64,000 nucleotides of DNA from JAEUOS01 sp046160545. Lineage in GTDB: Bacteria > Pseudomonadota > Gammaproteobacteria > Burkholderiales > JAEUOS01. The notes beneath the pieces were generated by a model. The model was given only the letters and a program-made list of their open reading frames with translations, was not told the DNA's origin and searched no databases. Both the position numbers and the translations under genes were made by a program. This document shows positions 25,349-32,618 of the stretch, in pieces (positions within the stretch are counted from its first letter, which is position 1; every line of letters starts with the position of its first letter). The stretch spans positions 31,183-95,182 of the forward strand of contig JBJXGS010000174.1 in NCBI GenBank assembly GCA_046160545.1, in the 5' to 3' direction.

Positions 25349-27276
25349 TCGGACTTCTCCGTGAATTCGGGCTGGGTATGCGGACGGCGCCGCGGGATCG
25401 ACAGCATTACCGTTGTTCCTCGGCCGGGTGGGCCATTGATATCCAGCCATCCGCCCAAGGCTCGCACCCGCTCCATCATTCCGCGCACGCCAAAGGACGC
25501 CGGCTTGGTCAGATCACCAGGGGACAGGCCGGCGCCGTCGTCACGGATCTCAAGGGTGATGCTGTTGGTTGTCGTGAAAAGCTCGGTTTCGACACTGGCC
25601 GCGCCAGCGTACTTGGACACGTTGGTGAGTGACTCCTGGAATACGCGAAACAAGGCAGTGGACTGCTCCAGATCGAGCGACAGTTCCTCGTCATTGGTCT
25701 CGAAGCTTACCTTGATTCCAGTGCGGTCGGCGAAGTCCTTGGCCTGCCATTCAAGCGCAGGCGCGATTCCGTAATCAAGTATGCCCGGACGCAACTCCTG
25801 CACGATGCGGTTGGCAGTCTGCACGGCCCCGTCCACAAGCAGCTTCATCCCTTCGACGCGGGCCATGACGTCGGAATCACCGGCGAAGCGCCGTGACAAC
25901 CAGGCGAGATCGGCTTTCATGCCGGTGAGCGTGGAGCCGATATCGTCGTGGATCTCGCGCGCAACCGCACGGCGCTCTTCTTCCTTGACCGTTTCAGTGT
26001 GGGCGGTCAACTGGCGCAACTCCTCGCGTGAACGTGTCAGCTCCTGCTCGATTTCCTTTTGCGCGGTCACGTCGGTGATGATGCCGTCGAACAGCCAGTT
26101 GCCGGCACCCGCCTCGCGTGCGCTGGCCGAGAGCTGCACCCAGCGCAGCGTACCGTCGGCACGCCTGGCGCGCCACTGGCCTTCCAGTACGGTGCCCGCG
26201 CGCACTGCCTGCTCTACGGCATCCTGCAGGTCGCCACGATCCTCGGCGACGATACATTCGACGAAGCTTTCAGGCGCGGCCAGAAAGGCATCCGGGGAAA
26301 TGCCAAAAAGCAGGTTGGCGCCGGCGCTGACGTAAGGAACAAGCAAGATGCGCTGTGCCGGGCGCGCCAGCATCTGGAACACCACCCCGGGCAGGTTGGC
26401 CGTGATCGCCGCGAAACGGGTTTCTGTTTCGCGGCGCGCGAGTTCAGCACGCTTGTGTTCGGAAACATCGGTGACGAACACAACGACCCCTGATTCCACT
26501 CCTGCGCCCAGGCTAGCCGCGGAAAAGGAAAAGTCGCGTGCCTGGCCATCCCGGCGCAGCCAAACCTCCTCGAAATTCCGTACCGGGCCGGCTCGCACCG
26601 CTTCGCGCAGACGTTTGACCGTGGCGCGATTTTCCGAGGTGCGGAAGGGTTGGGGATCGGCCATTATGGCGTTGCGTGAGACTTGAAAGATGTCCTCGGC
26701 CGCAGCATTGAATAGGGTTACGCGGCCCTCGCCGTTCATGGTGACTATGCCGACCGGCGATGCGGTCACCAGGGTACGCAGATAGTCCAGCGACGCGCGC
26801 AGTTCGGCGGCGGTGGTACGGCGTTGGCGGCGCGCGGCCGCTGAGGCCATCGCGTGCTCGATCGCCGGCGCCAGACGCTTCAGGCTGTGCTTCATCAGGT
26901 AATCGTCGGCACCCGACTGCATGGCCGCAACCGCGGCGTCCTCGCCGATGGCACCAGAGACGATCAAAAAAGGCGTATCCGGTTCCGCTTCGCGCAAGAT
27001 CTTGAGTGCCGCCGCAGACGAAAACAGCGGCAGGTTGTGGTCGGAAATGACCGCATCCCACTGACCATCGGAGAGCGCTGCGCGCATACCGGCCTCGTCT
27101 TCGACGCGCCTGGCCGTATGCGCAAGTCCGGCCGCGCGCAGCGCCATCTGCATAAGCTCGAAGTCAACCTCCTCGTCTTCGACGCACAGCAGGCGCACAC
27201 CGGGCCCCTGGCGGGCAGCCCCCGATGCAGTCAGCGTCTTGAAGCGGTCTGTGATACCAAGGTTGGCGTCGGTCAT
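25345..27276 (-). CDS. NarL-type histidine kinase with N-terminal receiver and two PAS domains
   Basis: A 643-residue soluble kinase. Order: receiver (about 26-140; acceptor Asp in VISDHNLPLFS), PAS (about 165-285), PAS (about 295-410), HisKA_3 with His443 (AREIHDDIGSTLTGMK), and ATPase (about 540-630; RDDGAGLSPGD). No membrane segment is present, so it senses a cytoplasmic signal or is driven through its receiver by another kinase of this island. It overlaps the LuxR regulator gene by four bases. An N-terminal receiver on a NarL kinase allows cross-input from the neighbouring relays; this is inference. Confidence 0.92.
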   Translation of the reverse strand: MTDANLGITDRFKTLTASGAARQGPGVRLLCVEDEEVDFELMQMALRAAGLAHTARRVEDEAGMRAALSDGQWDAVISDHNLPLFSSAAALKILREAEPDTPFLIVSGAIGEDAAVAAMQSGADDYLMKHSLKRLAPAIEHAMASAAARRQRRTTAAELRASLDYLRTLVTASPVGIVTMNGEGRVTLFNAAAEDIFQVSRNAIMADPQPFRTSENRATVKRLREAVRAGPVRNFEEVWLRRDGQARDFSFSAASLGAGVESGVVVFVTDVSEHKRAELARRETETRFAAITANLPGVVFQMLARPAQRILLVPYVSAGANLLFGISPDAFLAAPESFVECIVAEDRGDLQDAVEQAVRAGTVLEGQWRARRADGTLRWVQLSASAREAGAGNWLFDGIITDVTAQKEIEQELTRSREELRQLTAHTETVKEEERRAVAREIHDDIGSTLTGMKADLAWLSRRFAGDSDVMARVEGMKLLVDGAVQTANRIVQELRPGILDYGIAPALEWQAKDFADRTGIKVSFETNDEELSLDLEQSTALFRVFQESLTNVSKYAGAASVETELFTTTNSITLEIRDDGAGLSPGDLTKPASFGVRGMMERVRALGGWLDINGPPGRGTTVMLSIPRRRPHTQPEFTEKSE

Positions 27277-27328
27277 GGAGCGTGAACTTGAGCCGGAGTT
27301 GGAGGAGGATTCCGCTATTGCTTGGGCG

Positions 27329-27408
27329 ATGCGACATGCATCGCATTAGAAATAATTGCCAATAATTGCCGCATGCGTTCGCATTGCCCATCGAGCACGC
27401 ATTCTAAT
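27329..27408. promoter_or_regulatory. AT-rich island with tandem and inverted repeats between divergent genes
   Basis: Between the kinase starting at 27276 and the gene at 27428 lies one of the few AT-rich patches of the window. It holds ATGCGA/TCGCAT (27329-27334, 27341-27346), an exact tandem 10-mer AATAATTGCC (27351-27360, 27361-27370), and ATTAGAA/TTCTAAT (27345-27351, 27402-27408). These look like regulator sites and promoter elements for the divergent operons. No factor can be assigned. Confidence 0.45.
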
Positions 27409-27427
27409 CAACGTGAGGCATATCCGA

Positions 27428-27886
27428 ATGAAGCTGTGCGACTGGACTATCCGATGCATCGTACAGAGCGCCGAGGAAGTGATCCACCAGCTGGCCCGGC
27501 ACGACGTGTGCGACTCCTTGATTGCGAAAAAGCGCGCTGAGGAGACCATGTTGTACGTACAGGACGTCAACAACCGCATCGGCCCGGGTGTGCAGGAGAT
27601 CGATCAGGCCATCGAACAAGTAGCCGAGGCGGTGCGCTCTGCGGTCACCGCCTTGCGGTTCCAGGATCTCGCACCGCAGCTTGTCGGATACACCGGGTCG
27701 CGCCTGTTGATGGTCGAGGCGATGACGCACGCAGGCAGGCCCGGCGTGCATACGATCCCTGCGATTGATGCAACGGCGCTGGCGCGTACGGCACGTAACC
27801 GCGCGTCGCAAGACAGCATGTCAAGCGGCGCGGTGAAACTCTTCTGGTCACACGATTCGGAGCGGAACTTCAAGGAACGCAGATGA
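27428..27886 (+). CDS. Small helical chemotaxis-like protein
   Basis: A 152-residue protein with a GAGG ribosome site 9 bases before the ATG. The central part (NNRIGPGVQEIDQAIEQVAE, then VTALRFQDLAPQLVGYTGSR) resembles the amphipathic C-terminal segment of methyl-accepting-type proteins encoded next to cheY in betaproteobacteria. No membrane segment or full MCP signalling hairpin is present, so it may be an N-terminally shortened relic. Its stop overlaps the cheY start (ATGA). Function is not established; it could be a CheY-interacting protein or a decaying gene. Confidence 0.55.
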   Translation: MKLCDWTIRCIVQSAEEVIHQLARHDVCDSLIAKKRAEETMLYVQDVNNRIGPGVQEIDQAIEQVAEAVRSAVTALRFQDLAPQLVGYTGSRLLMVEAMTHAGRPGVHTIPAIDATALARTARNRASQDSMSSGAVKLFWSHDSERNFKERR

Positions 27887-28245
27887 AGACGATACTTGCG
27901 GTGGACGACTCGGCGGCGATACGACAGATGGTCGCCTTCACACTCAAGGGCGCAGGCTATGGCGTCGTCGAAGCCAAGGACGGCAACGAAGGTCTGGCCA
28001 GGGCCAAGGCCGGCACTGTGGGTCTGGTCATCACTGACCAGAACATGCCCGGTATGGACGGCATTACGCTGATCAAGTCGCTGCGCGCCTTGCCTGCCTA
28101 CAAGTCGGTACCCATCCTCATGCTCACTACCGAGGCAGGCGATGCGATGAAGGCCCAGGGGCGCGCCGCGGGTGCTACGGGGTGGGTCGTCAAGCCCTTC
28201 GACCCGGCCAAGCTGATAGAGGTGGTCAAGAAGGTTCTGCACTAG
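27883..28245 (+). CDS. cheY: CheY-like single-domain response regulator
   Basis: A 120-residue receiver with all conserved residues: acidic pair in AVDDSAAIRQM, acceptor Asp52 (VITDQNMPGMDG), Thr in LMLTTEAG, and the Lys of VVKPFDPAKL. It belongs to the CheY type found beside cheA in betaproteobacterial chemotaxis operons rather than to an output-fused regulator. Translation is coupled to the previous gene by an ATGA overlap. Since the adjacent cheA is cut down to its HPt domain, its phosphodonor must now be another kinase. Confidence 0.88.
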   Translation: MKTILAVDDSAAIRQMVAFTLKGAGYGVVEAKDGNEGLARAKAGTVGLVITDQNMPGMDGITLIKSLRALPAYKSVPILMLTTEAGDAMKAQGRAAGATGWVVKPFDPAKLIEVVKKVLH

Positions 28246-28277
28246 GACTGCGGTCCAGGCGGATCGGGACCGATTGC

Positions 28278-28952
28278 ATGCGGACTGAAACTTCAGCTGG
28301 CGCCGGCATCGACATGCGGCAGTTCCATGCGGTTTTCTTCGAGGAAGCCGACGAGCACCTGGCCGCCATGGAGTCATTGCTGGTCGATATCGACATCACC
28401 AATCCGGGCGAGGATGCACTGAAAGCGGTCTTCCGCGCTGCACATTCCATCAAGGGAGGGGCGGGCACGTTCGGCTTTGCCGACGTGTCTGAACTGACCC
28501 ATGAGGCCGAGACGCTGCTCGACAGGGTGCGCAAAGGTGAGTTGGGCCTGACCAGCGCGATTGTCGACACCTTGCTCGAGTCCGGTGACGCACTCAAACT
28601 GCAATTGGCCGTGCACCGCGGTGACGGCGGGGGCGCGCCCGAGGTCGCGGCCCTGGTCGCGCGCCTGCGCACCCTTTGCGACAGCCCGCGGGCAGATGAT
28701 GACCTCGAGTCACGCTTCGCAGCGATCATACCGGGTCTGACAAGCGGTGAACTGCCTGCATGCGCCTACGCTTTGATCGAGTCCGAGGCTCCGGGCGCCG
28801 CGGGAAACGAAGAGCAAGCAGGGGCGGACGAGGCCTTTGGCTTTTTCGACGAGGGAGCAATGCCAGCTGCACACGACGCGCTGTTGGCCGAGGAAGACGC
28901 AAGCGGCGCCTATGGCCTGTTTGCGGCGCCCGCTGCGCTTGCAGCAAGGTGA
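28278..28952 (+). CDS. CheA remnant: free HPt (P1) domain
   Basis: A 224-residue product matching only the N-terminus of CheA. The HPt domain (about 12-115) is intact, with phospho-site His56 in RAAHSIKGGAGTFGFAD. After it comes an acidic/alanine-rich linker (with FGFFDEGAMPAAHDALLAEE) and then a stop, where CheA would continue with P2, dimerisation, ATPase and CheW-like domains. An IS21 relic begins 6 bases past the stop, so the truncation is most simply explained by that insertion. The remaining protein has no kinase activity but could still act as a phosphotransfer protein. The start has no clear ribosome site; an ATG at 28314 is another option. Confidence 0.75.
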   Translation: MRTETSAGAGIDMRQFHAVFFEEADEHLAAMESLLVDIDITNPGEDALKAVFRAAHSIKGGAGTFGFADVSELTHEAETLLDRVRKGELGLTSAIVDTLLESGDALKLQLAVHRGDGGGAPEVAALVARLRTLCDSPRADDDLESRFAAIIPGLTSGELPACAYALIESEAPGAAGNEEQAGADEAFGFFDEGAMPAAHDALLAEEDASGAYGLFAAPAALAAR

Positions 28953-28957
28953 ACGGG

Positions 28958-29257
28958 ATGGCAATGCTGGGCAAGATGCGCGGGATGCACTACCGCGACG
29001 GCAAGAAGATCAGCGAGACATTGCGGCTGACGGGTTTGAAGAGAAACACGATTAAGAGATGGCTGGCAGCCCCGCAAGGGAGTCAACCGAAGTACCGGCG
29101 GTGTTTGGCGATGCAACGATGACCAGGGCGCTAATCGACCGACTGACCCGCAAATGCCATTTCGTCGAGACCGGCAACGAGTCCTACCGTTTCCGCCACA
29201 GCGCGGCGTCGGCCAGGAAGCGCTGCGGTGCGCGCGAGCAGGGCAGGAAGGGGAAGG
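28958..29257 (+). mobile_element. Internally deleted IS21-family remnant (istA start joined to istB end)
   Basis: From 28958 a short frame (54 codons, stop at 29122) starts like the transposase IstA of the IS21 family: MLGKMRGMHYRDGKKISE, then the helix-turn-helix LRLTGLKRNTIKRWL and PKYRR. Near 29098 it runs directly into the end of the helper ATPase IstB, in another frame: VFGDATMTRALIDRLTRKCH and ETGNESYRFRHSA (about 29101-29200). About 2 kb of the element is therefore missing between the two. No clear terminal inverted repeats were found. The IstB frame has no stop of its own and runs on into the cheB relic. Confidence 0.75.
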
Positions 29258-29331
29258 TGGCCTCGGCTGAGGCGGCTGGTGCAGCCGAGGCAGCCGGGCC
29301 GGTCGCCTGGTTCGGGACCGCGTTCGGGTGT

Positions 29332-29671
29332 AAACCGGCGACAGGCATGCTGGCCGACTTTGCCCAGGAGATAAGCGACAAGATCCGCGCGGCCGCACGC
29401 GCGAGGATGCGAATCGCCCGCCCGGTTGAAGCGATGCAGGCTCGGCTGCCGCCGGCCGGGTTCGCAAGAAGCTTCGCCGAAAGGCTCAATAAAACCTGTC
29501 CGCTTGCCGTTAAGGAGGCGGAAGGCGGCGAAAGGGTGCTGCCCGGGCATGTCTACATCGCGCGAGGCAATCGCCGCGGGAGCGGCCGCGGAAGTGGCGC
29601 CGCTGGAACAGATCGCCGGGCGCGTGATGGCGTACGTTCAGCGCGGTGGACGGCAGTTGCACCGGGTCTGA
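29332..29671 (+). pseudogene. cheB: cheB ruin: at least three fragments of chemotaxis methylesterase
   Basis: Pieces of CheB, the receptor glutamate methylesterase, are recognisable in order. The first is a linker-like segment (KPATGMLADFAQEISDKIRA, from 29332). Next comes part of the catalytic domain (PPAGFARSFAERLNKTC, then VKEAEGGERVLPGHVYIA, about 29455-29560). After a frame change comes the C-terminus (REAIAAGAAAEVAPLEQIAG, from 29561 to a stop at 29671). The receiver, catalytic Ser and His regions are gone and at least two internal deletions are needed. It is certainly not a functional methylesterase. A 217-codon open frame runs through 29059-29709 by chance and mixes IS and CheB sequence. 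Confidence 0.78.
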
Positions 29672-29705
29672 TTTTTCTTGCATGTAGAACGAAGGGAGTC
29701 GTGCC

Positions 29706-30011
29706 ATGAACGTCAACGTCAACCAGGACCAGGGGCGCGCGTGCCTGGCTCTCAAGGGTCGCTTCGATTTCACCTGTCACCGCGGCTTCAAGGAGGCCTA
29801 CGAGCAGGCGCTCGCCGCTGGCGGCGTATCCGAGGTGGTGGTCGATATGCGCGAGGTGGACTACCTGGACAGCTCCGCGCTGGGCATGTTGCTGCTGCTG
29901 CGCGACAAGGGAAAAGCGCTCAACAAGCAGGTGAGTCTGGCCAATTGCGCCGGGACTGTGCGTGATGTACTGAGGGTCGCGAATTTCGACAAACTCTTTA
30001 CCTTGCACTAG
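29706..30011 (+). CDS. STAS-domain anti-sigma factor antagonist (HsbA/SpoIIAA-like)
   Basis: A 101-residue single STAS domain. The conserved phosphorylation loop reads YLDSSALGML, with Ser57 at the position of the phospho-Ser of SpoIIAA. In its family, an anti-sigma-type kinase phosphorylates this Ser and a PP2C phosphatase removes the phosphate, switching partner binding. A GGGAG ribosome site lies 8 bases before the ATG. The next gene (22 bases on) encodes both a phosphatase and an ATPase domain, matching the HsbA-HsbR arrangement of Pseudomonas, which links motility and cyclic di-GMP. Confidence 0.88.
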   Translation: MNVNVNQDQGRACLALKGRFDFTCHRGFKEAYEQALAAGGVSEVVVDMREVDYLDSSALGMLLLLRDKGKALNKQVSLANCAGTVRDVLRVANFDKLFTLH

Positions 30012-30033
30012 CAAGAGCCCGAGGGGAGGGAGT

Positions 30034-31788
30034 ATGGAGGCTCAAGCAGAGCTGGGCAGGGCGCCCCTGAAAGCGCTTGTGATCGAGGACAGTCCGGCGC
30101 AGGCGGCTTACCTGTGCGCGATTCTGCAGTCTGCTGGGCACCAGGCCCTGCACGCCGTGGGCGGCGAGGCCGGGCTGAAGATATATGCAAACGAGCGGCC
30201 CGACCTCGTGCTGCTCGACCTGCATATGGCGGGCATGGGCGGGAGCGAGTGCGCCAAGCTCCTGCGTGCCGCCGATCCGGCGCGTTGGGTGCCGATCTGG
30301 TTCGTAACAGCGAGCCGGGACCCGGAGGAGATCGGGGCGGCGATCGCAGCAGGAGCGGACGCTCTCATTCCCAAGCCGGTCAGCGAACCCATCCTGCGGG
30401 CGCAGATCGCCAACGCGTCGCGCTATACGATGGTCAACCGGCAGATGCAGAACCAGATAGCCGAGTTGCAGACCTATCATGACGCTTCGGAGGAGGAGAA
30501 CCGCACGGCCCGCGAGATCATGAAAAAGCTCCTCACCATCCAGGGCGACCATGGCAAGGTGCTCAAGGTGTGGAACTCCCCCGCTTTCAAATTCTCGGGC
30601 GACATCGTCATGGCCGAACGCTCGCCGGATGGCTCTTTCAAGGTGCTGCTGGCCGATGGCGTCGGGCACGGACTGACTGCGGCGCTCAATGTCCTGCCGC
30701 TCGGTCGCGCCTTTCAGGCGATGGCGCACAAGGGCTTCGGCCTGCCGGCGCTGGTGACCGAACTCAACAACACGATACGGCGCGATTTGCCTTCGCATCG
30801 GTTCGTCGCCGCGACCCTTATCAACATTGATGTGATTGAAGACCGCATCGAGGTGTGGAACGGCGGCAACCCGCCCTGCCTGATCCTCGATCCGGCAGGG
30901 GGCGTGCTGGCGCGTTGCGAAAGCCGGCATTTGCCGCTCGGTGTGGTGGCGGGCGATGAGATTGATTCGCAGCCGGAGATCCACCCATTCAATGAGGACG
31001 CGCAGATCGTCGTTTGTTCCGACGGCGTCGTCGAGGCTTTTGGCAGCGACGGGCGCGCCTTCGGCGAGGCCGGTTTGACCGCGGCGCTTGCTGAAGCCGC
31101 GCCTGAAGACCGCTTCGAGACTGCGCGCATGGCGGTGGTCGAGCATCTGGCCGGCGAGAGCGCGGCAGACGACGTCACACTCGCCTTGATCGACTGTGCC
31201 GCAGAGGCCGAGCGCCGACGGCGCAACGGCGAGGCGACCACGGCGGCGCAGAAATTGGTCGAAGCGACCCCTCTGGCGCCCCGCGGCGACTGGGAACTTC
31301 GCCTGCGGGTAGGCGCCGAGCGGCTCAAGCGCGTCGAGGTGGTGCCGATCCTGCAGGAATTTTTGGCGCGCTTTGATCCGCTCGGGGCGCTCGACAAGTC
31401 GACCTTCGTGGTGCTCTCGGAGCTGTTCAACAACGCGCTGGATCACGGCCTCCTGGAGCTTGACTCGGGACTCAAGGCCGAGCCGAACGGTCTGCAGGCC
31501 TATTCGCGTGAGCGGGAGCTTCGTCTCAATTCGCTTGCCGATGGCGCGATTGCGATCGACATCGCGCGGGTCGAGACCGAATCCGGCACCAAGCTCAGGG
31601 TGCGGGTCAAGGACACCGGCAAGGGGTTCGATTCCAAGGCCTGGCGACTCGATGCGAGTGCATTGTTCCGGCGCACCGATCGCGGCATCAACCTGGTCGA
31701 AAAGCTTTGCGAATCGGTCGAGTACATGGACAACGGCAGCGAAATCGTCGTGACGCGGGCCTTGCCGCCGATGGCAGCCATGCATTGA
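30034..31788 (+). CDS. Response regulator with PP2C phosphatase and HATPase domains (HsbR-like)
   Basis: A 584-residue cytoplasmic protein. The receiver (about 12-130; acceptor Asp62 in DLVLLDLHMAGMGG, KPV switch) is followed by a short coiled coil. A SpoIIE/RsbU-type PP2C phosphatase (about 180-390; metal-site motifs FSGDIVMAE, LLADGVGHG and SAADDVTLALID) comes next. The C-terminal anti-sigma-type ATPase (about 440-575) carries ELFNNALDHGLLEL and KDTGKGFD. This is the domain order of HsbR, which both phosphorylates and dephosphorylates the STAS partner depending on receiver state. A strong GGGAGGGAG ribosome site precedes the ATG. Confidence 0.9.
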   Translation: MEAQAELGRAPLKALVIEDSPAQAAYLCAILQSAGHQALHAVGGEAGLKIYANERPDLVLLDLHMAGMGGSECAKLLRAADPARWVPIWFVTASRDPEEIGAAIAAGADALIPKPVSEPILRAQIANASRYTMVNRQMQNQIAELQTYHDASEEENRTAREIMKKLLTIQGDHGKVLKVWNSPAFKFSGDIVMAERSPDGSFKVLLADGVGHGLTAALNVLPLGRAFQAMAHKGFGLPALVTELNNTIRRDLPSHRFVAATLINIDVIEDRIEVWNGGNPPCLILDPAGGVLARCESRHLPLGVVAGDEIDSQPEIHPFNEDAQIVVCSDGVVEAFGSDGRAFGEAGLTAALAEAAPEDRFETARMAVVEHLAGESAADDVTLALIDCAAEAERRRRNGEATTAAQKLVEATPLAPRGDWELRLRVGAERLKRVEVVPILQEFLARFDPLGALDKSTFVVLSELFNNALDHGLLELDSGLKAEPNGLQAYSRERELRLNSLADGAIAIDIARVETESGTKLRVRVKDTGKGFDSKAWRLDASALFRRTDRGINLVEKLCESVEYMDNGSEIVVTRALPPMAAMH

Positions 31789-31920
31789 CCCTCGCGGGTG
31801 CCGGACCTGGGCGTGGTTGGACGGCGGGTCGCTACGGCACGGACTGCGCCAAGGATCCTGTGGCACCGGCGATGCAGTACATCGTCGAGTCCATCCCGAC
31901 CAGGCAGGGCCCGGGGGTGA

Positions 31921-31926
31921 TATACT
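31921..31926 (+). promoter_or_regulatory. Possible -10 element for scpB-rluB
   Basis: TATACT in the 287-base region before scpB, about 150 bases ahead of its start; no convincing -35 is seen. Downstream, before scpB, is a 7-bp hairpin GCGGAGC/GCTCCGC (31981-31997) without a T run. The rest of the region holds nothing recognisable. Confidence 0.35.
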
Positions 31927-32075
31927 CTGCCGGTCCCATTGTCACCTCTGCGCCTGCCGGTCCGGCCGTGCGCAAGATCCGCGGAGCGCGGCTCCGCAGC
32001 TAGCTGGGCGCTGTCCGCCCTAACTCGCATGGATGCATACAGCGGCCGTTTTTCGCGACCGCACCCCATTGCTGC

Positions 32076-32618
32076 GTGAATACTTCCGAAGCCAAAAGCG
32101 TACTCGAAGCCGCGTTGCTGACTTCGACCGCACCGCTCAACGTCACGGATCTTGGCCGACTCTTCGAGGCCCAGGTCGGGGCGGATACCATCCGCGCCCT
32201 GCTTGAGGAATTGCGCGCAGATTGGGACGGGCGCAGCATGGTGCTCACGGCTCTGGCGTCCGGTTGGCGCTTTGTGTCGCGCCCGGAGTACGGACCGTAC
32301 CTCGCACGGCTCAATGCCGATCGTGCACCACGCTATTCGCGCGCGGTACTCGAGACCCTGGCCATCATCGCCTATCGCCAGCCCGTGACAAGAGGCGATA
32401 TCGAGGAAATCCGCGGCGTTGCGGTTTCGCCACAAATCCTGAAGACACTGGAAGAGCGCGGCTGGATTGATACCCTCGGACACAGAGACGCGCCCGGAAA
32501 GCCGGCCCTGCTTGGCACGACGCGTCGTTTTCTGGATGACCTTGGCCTCGCATCGCTGGACGAGTTGCCCCCGCTGGCCGAGATGGAGAAAGTCATGGAC
32601 CTAGCCGATGCTGCCTGA
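32076..32618 (+). CDS. scpB: Chromosome segregation and condensation protein ScpB
   Basis: A 180-residue kleisin-associated protein of the SMC-ScpAB complex. It has the paired winged-helix layout of ScpB, with the conserved SRAVLETLAIIAYRQPVTRG, then EIRGVAVSPQILKTLEERGW and LGTTRRFLDDLGLASLDELP. A GTG start is needed to cover the conserved N-terminus; no strong ribosome site is visible. scpA is not adjacent, as is usual where scpB sits next to rluB. The stop overlaps the rluB start by 11 bases. Confidence 0.92.
   Translation: MNTSEAKSVLEAALLTSTAPLNVTDLGRLFEAQVGADTIRALLEELRADWDGRSMVLTALASGWRFVSRPEYGPYLARLNADRAPRYSRAVLETLAIIAYRQPVTRGDIEEIRGVAVSPQILKTLEERGWIDTLGHRDAPGKPALLGTTRRFLDDLGLASLDELPPLAEMEKVMDLADAA

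Noticed and set aside
29059..29709. Continuous 216-residue open frame over the IS/cheB region
   Set aside because: It is a chimera of IstB tail, linker and CheB fragments; no part folds as a complete domain, so I treat it as relics and not as a gene.
31707..32003. Small plus-strand frame between the PP2C gene and scpB
   Set aside because: Begins inside the upstream gene, no conserved sequence and no ribosome site.
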